Of a stretch of DNA of 41,229 nucleotides, positions 34,675-41,229 are shown in pieces. Under the pieces are notes generated by a model. That model saw only the letters and a program-made list of their open reading frames with translations, searched no databases and was not told the origin of the DNA. The DNA is from Gemmatimonadota bacterium (GTDB lineage Bacteria > Gemmatimonadota > Gemmatimonadetes > Gemmatimonadales > GWC2-71-9). How positions within the stretch are numbered: position 1 is the first letter of the stretch; each line of letters opens with the position of its first letter. A program made the translations under genes and the position numbers. Location: contig JAPULZ010000154.1 in NCBI GenBank assembly GCA_027294455.1, positions 1-41,229 of the forward strand, written 5' to 3'.

Positions 34675-35816
34675 CACAGACCTGGTCGCTGCGCTGCTCC
34701 GCCACCGACGAAACCCACGATGCCTCGGGACTCCCCACCGTCTCCTCGGCGGGCGAGCCATGGTTCGTCTGCTACGACACGTTCCCCGATCCCTCGCTCA
34801 AGGCGGCCCTGGCCACCCGCCCCTGGGACATGTGGCGCTACCGGGAGTGGATGCCGCTCGCCCAGGGCGAGGAGCCGGTGAACCTGGGGGAGGGAGGCAC
34901 GCCCATGCTCCGGGTCGGAAGCGTTGAGGCCGAGCTGGGGCTCGAGACCGTGTGGGTCAAGGACGAGGGCCAGAACCCCTGTGGATCCTTCAAGGCCCGG
35001 GGTCTCTCGGCCGCAGTCACCAGAGCCACCTTGGCCGGGGCCACCTCCTTCACGTGCCCCACCGCCGGCAACGCCGGGGTGGCCCTCTCGGCCTACGGCC
35101 AGCGGGCGGGGGCCCGAGTCCGCGTGTATGCCCCCAAGAGCACCCCACCCCGGATTCTGGAGCAGATTCGGCTGTTTGGGGCCGATCTGCGGCTCCTGGA
35201 CGGCCATATCGGCGACTGTGGGAAGGCGGCCAGGGCCTACGCCGCCGAGAGCTCGGCGGTGGACGTGTCCACGCTCCGGGAGCCCTACCGGATCGAGGGC
35301 AAGAAGACCATGGGGATCGAGATCGCCGAGCAGCTCGGCTGGACTCTGCCGGACTGTATCATCTATCCCACGGGGGGCGGGACGGGGTTGATCGGGATGT
35401 GGAAAGCCTTCGGGGAGCTGGCCGAGGCGGGCTGGATCGAGGGCCCGATGCCCAGGATGTACAGCGTCCAGTCCACGGGGTGCGCCCCCGTGGTCAAGGC
35501 CTTCGAGGCCGGTGCCACGGCCACCGAACCGTGGCCCGACCCCCAAACGAAAGCCGCGGGCCTGCAGGTACCGGCCCCCCTGGGTGGCAAGATGATGCTC
35601 CGGGTCCTCGAGGAATCCGGCGGCAAGGCCCTGGCGGTCCCGGACGAGGCCCTGGAGAACGCGGCGGCCCGGCTGGCAGGCCGGGAGGGCATCGATACCT
35701 GCCCTGAGGGCGGGGCGGCCCTGGCGGCGCTGGCCGCCCTCGTGAAAGACGGGTCGGTGGGCCCCTCGGATTCCGTGGTGCTCTTCAATACCGGCGCCGG
35801 ATGGCTTTATCGCTGA
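34671..35816 (+). CDS. thrC: Threonine synthase (PLP fold type II)
   Basis: Converts O-phosphohomoserine to threonine. The 381 residues show the PLP lysine K108 in NPCGSFKARG, the phosphate-binding glycines in YPTGGGTGLIGMWK, LGEGGTPML and CPEGGAAL. Related archaeal-type enzymes carry an N-terminal four-cysteine zinc ribbon. Here the matching region keeps only C9 and C34 and reads through polar residues, so the ribbon is eroded. Another PLP lyase of the family is less likely but possible. It is coupled to uvrC by a four-base overlap, an unusual functional pairing. Confidence 0.88.
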   Translation: MTQTWSLRCSATDETHDASGLPTVSSAGEPWFVCYDTFPDPSLKAALATRPWDMWRYREWMPLAQGEEPVNLGEGGTPMLRVGSVEAELGLETVWVKDEGQNPCGSFKARGLSAAVTRATLAGATSFTCPTAGNAGVALSAYGQRAGARVRVYAPKSTPPRILEQIRLFGADLRLLDGHIGDCGKAARAYAAESSAVDVSTLREPYRIEGKKTMGIEIAEQLGWTLPDCIIYPTGGGTGLIGMWKAFGELAEAGWIEGPMPRMYSVQSTGCAPVVKAFEAGATATEPWPDPQTKAAGLQVPAPLGGKMMLRVLEESGGKALAVPDEALENAAARLAGREGIDTCPEGGAALAALAALVKDGSVGPSDSVVLFNTGAGWLYR

Positions 35817-35910
35817 CCCGGGGCGATATTTCGCGGCTATTCTGGGAAGGTCGCTGGACAGCACACTCCTTGGCCGGCGGGGTACCAGTATCGGGAGCGG
35901 TGAGGTGACG

Positions 35911-35946
35911 ATGGGAAAACGGCAGAGAAAGGATTTCAGGGCATGA
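35911..35946 (+). CDS. Possible 11-residue leader peptide before the TPR gene
   Basis: An ATG with GAGG five bases upstream opens an 11-codon reading frame (MGKRQRKDFRA) whose TGA overlaps the ATG of the next gene (ATGA). It is strongly basic. It may be a translated leader that delivers ribosomes to the TPR gene, or chance. The remaining part of this 126-base gap shows only a weak TATTCT -10-like box at 35838. Confidence 0.25.
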   Translation: MGKRQRKDFRA

Positions 35947-37388
35947 AGCAGTTGGCATTGGCGGGACTTGGCACGGCCTTGCTTCTGGGCATCGCTCGAC
36001 CGGCGAGCGCCCAGGGTTTCAATATCTATCTCCCCCCCGACTGCGATCTCGATCAGACGCATTTCCTGGTTCGCAACGCGTCGCTGTACGTGAAGGCCGC
36101 CACGGAATCCCGGTCAGAGGATCAAAAGGCCCGGTCCATCGAGGACGCCAAGCGGGTGCTGAACGACGCCCTCGACGGCGGCGAGGAGGCCAACGCGGGC
36201 GTGTGGTATTTCCTCGCCCGGGCCTACGCCCTCGACCACGACCTCCAGGGGGCCGATTCCGCGTTCACGCGGGCCCAGGACTTGTTCCCGAAATGCGCGG
36301 ACGACATCGATACGCACCGGCGGTTCGCCTGGGTGCCCCTGTTCAACGAGGGCATCGAGGCGATGCAGAACGACAATCTCGCCCTGGCGCAACGCGTCCT
36401 CACCGAAGCGAACTACATCGCTCACACCGAGCCCAACATTCCCTATCTCCTCGGCAGCGTGCTGGCCAGTGCTGGAGATTCCGAGCAGGCCATCGAGCTG
36501 TTCAAGCGGACGGTGGCGATGGCAATGCGGGAAGGGGAATACGAGGAGAGCTACACCACGTCGTTCTTCAACGTGGCCCGGCTCTATCAGGCCACGGAGC
36601 AATACGATTCGGCGGCCGCGTGGTATGTGGCATACCGCGAGCTCCAGCCCGACGATTTCGAGTCCCTCACCGGATTGGCGCAGTCGTTGGATCGATCGGG
36701 ACAGATCGAACGGGCCCTTCCGTACTACGACAGTGTGCTCGCACGGAGCAGCGAGCTGAGCTCCCTCGAGGTGTTCGGTATCGGCGTGTCCATGTTCCGG
36801 GCCAAGCACTACGCCGACGCCGCTCGGGCGTTCACGCTGGGGCTCGACCAGAACCCGTTCTTCCGCGACGGGTGGTATAATCTCACCCAGAGCTACTTCG
36901 CCATTGCGAATCCCGAGGACGAGCGGACGGAAGAAGCCCAGGCAAAGAAGCCGGAGCTGTCTCCCGAAGAACGGGAAGTCCGGCAAGGTGCATCCGCCGA
37001 GATGTTGAAGTCCGCGAAAGAGCTGGTGCGCCTCGATCCCCTGAACGAGGACGTCAATCGACTCCTGGCGGCGGCGTTTCAGCTGAACGAGGAGCTGGAT
37101 TCCACCCTCGCCGTGGTGCAGCGCATCGACTCGCTCCAGTTCGACGTGTCGGTGGAGCGGTTCGAGGCCACGGCCACGGGGTACCGGTTGGAGGGCACGA
37201 TCTCCAATCTGAAAGAAGAAACCATTGCTGTCCCGGAGTTGGTCTTCGAGTTCGTCGACGCCGATGGGAACGTCATCGTGACGCAGGTCCAGACGGCGTC
37301 TTCGCTGCGCTCCGGACGGCGCCAGCGATTCCGCATGAGCCCCCGCGGCGAGGGGATCGAGGGGTGGCGCTACCACACCGAGAGTTAG
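35943..37388 (+). CDS. Secreted TPR protein with C-terminal FxLYD-like domain
   Basis: A 481-residue exported protein. The signal peptide ends at ASAQG. At least six TPR-like helical pairs follow (about 70-370), for example WYFLARAYALDHDLQGAD, YLLGSVLASAGDSEQAIELF and NVARLYQATEQYDSAAAWY. A charged low-complexity stretch near 325-350 (EERTEEAQAKK-like) interrupts them. The last 80 residues (LEGTISNLKEETI through SGRRQRFRM) look like a FxLYD-type beta domain. It probably acts in the periplasm as a scaffold; the partner is unknown. A strong terminator follows 33 bases after the stop. Confidence 0.85.
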   Translation: MKQLALAGLGTALLLGIARPASAQGFNIYLPPDCDLDQTHFLVRNASLYVKAATESRSEDQKARSIEDAKRVLNDALDGGEEANAGVWYFLARAYALDHDLQGADSAFTRAQDLFPKCADDIDTHRRFAWVPLFNEGIEAMQNDNLALAQRVLTEANYIAHTEPNIPYLLGSVLASAGDSEQAIELFKRTVAMAMREGEYEESYTTSFFNVARLYQATEQYDSAAAWYVAYRELQPDDFESLTGLAQSLDRSGQIERALPYYDSVLARSSELSSLEVFGIGVSMFRAKHYADAARAFTLGLDQNPFFRDGWYNLTQSYFAIANPEDERTEEAQAKKPELSPEEREVRQGASAEMLKSAKELVRLDPLNEDVNRLLAAAFQLNEELDSTLAVVQRIDSLQFDVSVERFEATATGYRLEGTISNLKEETIAVPELVFEFVDADGNVIVTQVQTASSLRSGRRQRFRMSPRGEGIEGWRYHTES

Positions 37389-37420
37389 CGCCTCCTCCTC
37401 CAGTGGGGCGGTGAGATCGT

Positions 37421-37458
37421 CCAAACCCCGGATACCTGCTTGGTTTCCGGGGTTTTGG
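37421..37458 (+). terminator. Rho-independent terminator after the TPR gene
   Basis: AAACCCCGGA (37423-37432) pairs perfectly with TCCGGGGTTT (37446-37455) over ten bases around a 13-base loop, with a further CC/GG pair across one bulged T. The 3' side runs into a T-rich tail (TTTTGGTTTG). It closes the transcript of the TPR gene. Confidence 0.75.
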
Positions 37459-37475
37459 TTTGTGACTCGGAGGGC

Positions 37476-37563
37476 TCGGTGTTGGCGCAGCAAGCCGGCG
37501 GTCTCCTCCGCGCGCTGTGGCGCCCTCCGGTGCGCGAGTGGCAGATTCCGCATGCGGAGGGCG
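37476..37563. repeat. Short interspersed element, copy B, with adjoining hairpin
   Basis: The first 51 bases (37476-37526) are the second copy of the element seen after bshC, with TTGGCGCAGCAAGCCGGCG at 37482-37500 and CTCCGCGCG shortly after. Its end runs into a hairpin with a nine-base stem, CGCCCTCCG (37521-37529) and CGGAGGGCG (37555-37563), extended by TGCG/CGCA inside. Both copies lie just upstream of a plus-strand gene. No gene is seen elsewhere in this 236-base gap. Confidence 0.6.
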
Positions 37564-37624
37564 GCTTCCCTAACAGTCTGAAACATGCCAGTTTTCCCAC
37601 CTATTTCGGGGACGGAGCAGAGTA

Positions 37625-39571
37625 ATGGTCGCACGCAAGCGAATCGCCGTGTGGGGTGCCGCGTACGTGGGGCTGCTGGCCGGGTGTGCGGGGGCGTTGC
37701 AGCTCGAACCGAGTGACGCGGACGTCGTGTTGTCGCAGCAGCTGCTGGGCGCGCCCAATCCGGCGCGGCCGGGACCCATGACCGTGCGCACGATGTACTA
37801 CGGCAGCGGGGAAGACAAACGGCGTCCCGAGTATCGCGATTCCGTAACCATCACGACGGAATCCGTCGATGCGTCCAAGCTCGTGAGCCTGGGGCAATCG
37901 GCCGGCGAGCGCAACGGCTATTGGGGTTTCACGCCGAAAGAATTTCCCATCAACGGGCGCGTGTGGTATCCCGAGGGCGACGGTCCGTTCCCCCTGGTGC
38001 TCATCGTGCACGGCAACCACAACATGCGGGATTTCTCCGATCCCGGGTATGGATACCTCGGCGAGTTGATGGCGAGCCGCGGGTTCATTCTGGTGTCGGT
38101 GGACATGAACTTCATCAACGGCGGGATTCGGCAAGAGAACGACGCCCGTGGCTGGTTCTTGCTGAAGCACCTCCAGGCGTGGCGGGAATTCAACACCGAC
38201 GAAGACAATCCGTTCTTCGGCAAGGTGGACATGGGTCAGATCGCCGTCATGGGGCACTCCCGCGGCGGTGAAGCCGTAGGCCATGCGGCGGCGTTCAACC
38301 GGCTGGCACGCTACCCCGACGATGCGTCACTGGAGTTCGACTTCGGGTTCGCCATCCGGGGGGTCGTGGCCATCGCGCCGGTGGACGGACAGTATCTGCC
38401 CACCGGCCGATACGTGCCCGTGGAGAACGTGAACTATCTCGTGTTCCACGGCTCGCACGACGGCGACGTCACGAGCTTCCACGGGCTGCGCCAGTACACC
38501 CGAGTGCAGTTCACCGATGACGAGCCGCACTTCAAGTCGGCCGTGTATGTCTACCGCGCGAATCACGGCCAGTGGAACACCGTGTGGGGCAACAAAGACA
38601 ACGGCCCCCGCAGCGCGCGGCGGTTGGATTTGCGCGGGCTGCTGGAGCCCGAAGAGCAGCGAGAATTCGGCAAGCTCTACATCTCGTCCTTCCTGGAAGC
38701 CACACTGCACGGCGACAAGCGGTATCTCCCGATCTTCCGGGACCATCGCGTCATCGGCGAATGGCTGCCCAAGACCATGTACATCACCCGCTTCCAGGAA
38801 AGCAGCTTCCGTCCCCTCGCCACGTACGAAGAGGACATCGACGTCACCACCGGAACGCATCACGGTGTAGAGCTCCTCGGTGACAGTCTGGGAACCTGGC
38901 GGGAGGGACGGCTCACGCTCCGCTCCAGGAATCGCACCAGCACATCGGCGTCCCAGGCCAACCAGGCCGTGTGGCTGGGGTGGAACAACCACGTAGCCGA
39001 TGCGGAGAGCGACTCCGTCGGCGCACCCGCGTCATACACGCTGAGCCTGCCGGCGTCGCTGGCGCGGAACTGGGCGCTCGACGGAAACTCGACACTCGAC
39101 TTTCTGGTGGCGCCCACAAATGCGAAACCCGGTCCGCGCCGGCCACCGCGGGACAGCGCCGCGACGGATGTCGACTCGGCGTCCAACCGAGACCGGGAGC
39201 GCGACGAGGATGAAGACGACGAGGACGACGAGCCCATCGATCTCTCCATCGAGGTCACCGACTCCCAAGGCGAGACCGCCAAGGTGCCGCTCAGCCGGTA
39301 CGGTCCGGTGCGCAAGCCGCTGGAGATGCACATCATGCGCCGGGGTGATCAGGAGAAGCAGCGGTTTGACGATCTGTTCGAGATGGTGCTGCAGAGCTAT
39401 TCGGTGTTACTGCAGGACTTCGTGGACGCCAATGCCGCGTTGGATCTCGCCAGCCTCACGCAGATTCGCTTCGTGTTCGACATTGCGCCGGCGGGCACCG
39501 TCGTGCTCGATGATGTGGGGTTCTCGGCCATGGACGATGCGTTTACGCGCGTTTCGGCTGGGAGACGCTAG
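37625..39571 (+). CDS. Lipoprotein alpha/beta-hydrolase of unknown substrate
   Basis: A 648-residue exported protein. The N-terminus (basic, hydrophobic, then LLAGC) is a lipobox with the lipidated cysteine at C21. The alpha/beta-hydrolase core shows the oxyanion-type VHGNHN (128-133), nucleophile S212 in GHSRGG, an aspartate in GSHDGD (279 or 281) and H314 in ANHGQWN, a plausible triad. A C-terminal beta-rich part from about 400 contains a highly acidic run near 525-545 (RDEDEDDEDDEP). I would expect esterase or depolymerase-like activity outside the inner membrane, but no substrate can be named. GGAG lies seven bases before the ATG. Confidence 0.82.
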   Translation: MVARKRIAVWGAAYVGLLAGCAGALQLEPSDADVVLSQQLLGAPNPARPGPMTVRTMYYGSGEDKRRPEYRDSVTITTESVDASKLVSLGQSAGERNGYWGFTPKEFPINGRVWYPEGDGPFPLVLIVHGNHNMRDFSDPGYGYLGELMASRGFILVSVDMNFINGGIRQENDARGWFLLKHLQAWREFNTDEDNPFFGKVDMGQIAVMGHSRGGEAVGHAAAFNRLARYPDDASLEFDFGFAIRGVVAIAPVDGQYLPTGRYVPVENVNYLVFHGSHDGDVTSFHGLRQYTRVQFTDDEPHFKSAVYVYRANHGQWNTVWGNKDNGPRSARRLDLRGLLEPEEQREFGKLYISSFLEATLHGDKRYLPIFRDHRVIGEWLPKTMYITRFQESSFRPLATYEEDIDVTTGTHHGVELLGDSLGTWREGRLTLRSRNRTSTSASQANQAVWLGWNNHVADAESDSVGAPASYTLSLPASLARNWALDGNSTLDFLVAPTNAKPGPRRPPRDSAATDVDSASNRDRERDEDEDDEDDEPIDLSIEVTDSQGETAKVPLSRYGPVRKPLEMHIMRRGDQEKQRFDDLFEMVLQSYSVLLQDFVDANAALDLASLTQIRFVFDIAPAGTVVLDDVGFSAMDDAFTRVSAGRR

Positions 39572-39600
39572 ACAGCACTGAAGACTCAACCAATATCCAT

Positions 39601-40521
39601 ATGCGATTGCGACGACAGCTACTGCTTCCGCTGCTCTTGGCGGCAATCCCACGCACCGCGGCAGCACAGAGCGATGGCAACGCACCGCTGTTGCTGGAAC
39701 TCCCCAGCAGTACCCGCGGCCTCGGCCTCGGCGGCGCGTTCGTGCTTTCCAATCCGGATGCCGATGCCATCTTTGCGGCGCCGGGGGTGCTGAACAGTGC
39801 GCGCGGGGCCGGCGTGACCATGCAACGCTACGGGTCGGAGAGCTCGCTCCTGAGTCTTGCGGCGGCGATGGCGTGGGCGGGAGGCGGGTTGGCGTTCGGG
39901 CTCCAGTCGCTTTCGTACGGCATGGACGGCACTACGCTGAGGTCGGTTCCCGACGATGCCTCCGCGCTGCTCGGCACGGGTTCGGTGACGTCCGCCGAGT
40001 TGGTGGCGTCGGTGGGCTACGGTCGCGTCATCAAAGGCCTGCAGGTGGGCCTGGTGGGGAAATACATCGAACAGCGCATCGCGGGAGCACGCTCGGTGAC
40101 GGCCGCCGCCGACCTCGGCGTCGCCGTGCGCGAGCTCGGTATCACCTGGAGCCTCATGGCACAAAACCTGGGCCCGGGTCTCACCATCGGTGAGTCGTTG
40201 CCGCTGCCGCGGCGCGTGACGTTCGGGGCGTCGACCCGAAGCCGGCCCGTCGGCCCGCTCGATCTGCTGGCGAGTGCCACGGTGTCGCGCCTGCGCGACG
40301 GCGACATCGTGCCCGCGGGCGGACTCGAGATCTCGTACTGGCCCATCACCGGACGGACCTTCACCGTCCGGGTCGGCGGCCGCCGTGTTCCCGGTGGTAC
40401 GAGAAGTCCCATCACGTTCGGCGCCGCGTTCACCGGCGACCGCATCACCATCGAGTATGCCTTCGAGGAGTTCGATGCCCCCGGGGCGGCACACCGGTTT
40501 GGCGTCCGGTGGAGCGGATAG
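39601..40521 (+). CDS. PorV/PorQ-like outer-membrane protein, second copy
   Basis: A 306-residue protein with a signal peptide (cleavage near TAAAQS) and an opening like that of the PorV-like protein at 5-6 kb: LPSSTRGLGLGGAFVLSNPDADAIFAAPG split into RGLGLGGAF and DADAIFAAPGVL. The NPAGL motif is changed to APGVL. Alternating strands and many glycines suggest a beta-barrel. It follows the lipoprotein hydrolase after 29 bases and may be co-transcribed. No ribosome site is evident before the ATG, so the start could be further in. Confidence 0.75.
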   Translation: MRLRRQLLLPLLLAAIPRTAAAQSDGNAPLLLELPSSTRGLGLGGAFVLSNPDADAIFAAPGVLNSARGAGVTMQRYGSESSLLSLAAAMAWAGGGLAFGLQSLSYGMDGTTLRSVPDDASALLGTGSVTSAELVASVGYGRVIKGLQVGLVGKYIEQRIAGARSVTAAADLGVAVRELGITWSLMAQNLGPGLTIGESLPLPRRVTFGASTRSRPVGPLDLLASATVSRLRDGDIVPAGGLEISYWPITGRTFTVRVGGRRVPGGTRSPITFGAAFTGDRITIEYAFEEFDAPGAAHRFGVRWSG

Positions 40522-40524
40522 CCC

Positions 40525-40540
40525 GGACCCACGGGTCCTT
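40525..40540 (+). terminator. Weak hairpin between convergent genes
   Basis: GGACCC (40525-40530) and GGGTCC (40533-40538) form a short stem followed by TTCTC. It lies in the 89-base gap between the PorV-like gene and the convergent APS-kinase gene. The T-tract is poor, so termination here is only possible. Confidence 0.3.
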
Positions 40541-40610
40541 CTCACCGAAGCTTGACGATCGCTGCACGCCGTATTCGCCATCATCGCCATCGGCGCCCGT
40601 CCTCAACGTG

Positions 40611-41229
40611 CTACGGCGCGTCTGCTCCGATATATCCAGCCTTCTCCAGGTGCAGAATGATCTGCTGTGTGGCCTCTTCCGGGGTGACATCAGTGGTGTC
40701 GATCACCACGTCGGCATCGGTCGGTTCTTCGTATGGATCGGAGATTCCCGTGAACTCCTTGATGATGCCTGCGCGAGCCTTTGCATACAACCCCTTACGG
40801 TCTCGCTGCTCGCATACCTTCAGCGGGGTCGAGACGTGAACGAGGATATACCCGCCGACCGCGGTAATGATCTCACGATTCTCGGCCCGAACACTGGCAT
40901 ACGGGGCAATCGGTGCACAAAGGGCGATGCCATGGTTCTTCGTGATCTCCGACGCAACGTAGCCGATCCGACGGATGTTGATGTCACGGTGCTCCTTGGA
41001 GAAGCCAAGCTCCGAGGACAGGTTCTTCCGGACGATGTCGCCGTCGAGCAATGTCACCGGCCGGCCGCCCATCTCGAGGAGTTTGGTAAGCAGCACCTTG
41101 GCAATGGTCGACTTCCCGGACCCCGATAGGCCAGTGAAGAACACCGTGAATCCCTGTTTGTCGCGCGAAGGGTGGCTGCGCCGCAACTCTACTGCAACTT
41201 CCGGAAACGTGAACCACTCCGGAATCTCC
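40611..41229 (-). CDS. cysC: Bifunctional ATP sulfurylase/APS kinase, C-terminal APS-kinase part (cut by window edge)
   Basis: The kinase makes PAPS from adenylyl sulfate. Visible are the P-loop GLSGSGKST, LLDGDIVRKNLSSELGFS, HRDINIRRIGYVA, CAPIAPYASVR and KGLYAKARAG. The reading frame stays open to the window edge and reads EIPEWFTFPEVAVELRR before the kinase, the linker seen in Sat-CysC fusions. The sulfurylase domain therefore lies outside and no internal start should be used. Three full 60-base lines inside the gene average 57% GC, against 75% in three lines of the neighbouring PorV-like gene, which suggests recent acquisition. It runs opposite to its neighbours. PAPS could serve sulfate assimilation or sulfated surface sugars. 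Confidence 0.92.
   Translation of the reverse strand, partial: EIPEWFTFPEVAVELRRSHPSRDKQGFTVFFTGLSGSGKSTIAKVLLTKLLEMGGRPVTLLDGDIVRKNLSSELGFSKEHRDINIRRIGYVASEITKNHGIALCAPIAPYASVRAENREIITAVGGYILVHVSTPLKVCEQRDRKGLYAKARAGIIKEFTGISDPYEEPTDADVVIDTTDVTPEEATQQIILHLEKAGYIGADAP

Overview
The window looks like chromosomal core sequence from a GC-rich diderm bacterium. It has a full Raetz-type lipid A pathway (lpxD, lpxC, fabZ, lpxA, lpxB, lpxK), BamA, Skp and Lol proteins, together with traits better known from Firmicutes: the protein-arginine kinase pair McsA/McsB next to ClpC, and the bacillithiol ligase BshC. PorV/PorQ-type outer-membrane proteins are also present. This mix fits Gemmatimonadota best. 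That placement is inference from gene content, without a marker phylogeny. I see no tRNA, rRNA, CRISPR array, insertion sequence or prophage.

Layout. 1-4.0 kb: a CheY-like receiver gene on the plus strand meets a convergent minus-strand set (GspG-like pseudopilin, HAMP-GAF-HD-GYP phosphodiesterase, single-pass membrane protein). 4.1-9 kb, plus strand: an Era-type GTPase with an eroded G4 motif, a PorV-like protein, a membrane protein whose start lies in a CACAGAG-type repeat, a degenerate-receiver/GGDDF protein, and an MJ0042 zinc-ribbon protein. 9.1-31.1 kb: a 22-kb co-directional, tightly packed block. It begins with prfB, which keeps the classic RF2 +1 programmed frameshift, and continues lysS-lolC-lolD-mcsA-mcsB-clpC-bamA-skp-lpxD-lpxC-fabZ-lpxA-lpxB-DUF374-lpxK-gdhA-rlmH-AMMECR1-methyltransferase-bshC. 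Most junctions are ATGA/GTGA or few-base overlaps. 31.1-40.5 kb: murJ, uvrC-thrC, a secreted TPR protein, a lipoprotein alpha/beta hydrolase and a second PorV-like protein. A short interspersed element occurs upstream of murJ and again upstream of the hydrolase gene. 40.6 kb to the end: a convergent, clearly lower-GC gene, the APS-kinase part of a Sat-CysC fusion, cut by the window edge.

How the genes fit together. The 22-kb block joins translation (RF2, LysRS), outer-membrane construction (Lol, BamA, Skp, lipid A) and protein quality control by arginine phosphorylation (McsAB-ClpC). It ends in a bacillithiol step whose adjacent, overlapping methyltransferase is a candidate for making N-methyl-bacillithiol. 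The first 9 kb hold making and breaking enzymes for cyclic di-GMP beside a pseudopilin and receiver domains, which suggests surface or secretion control.
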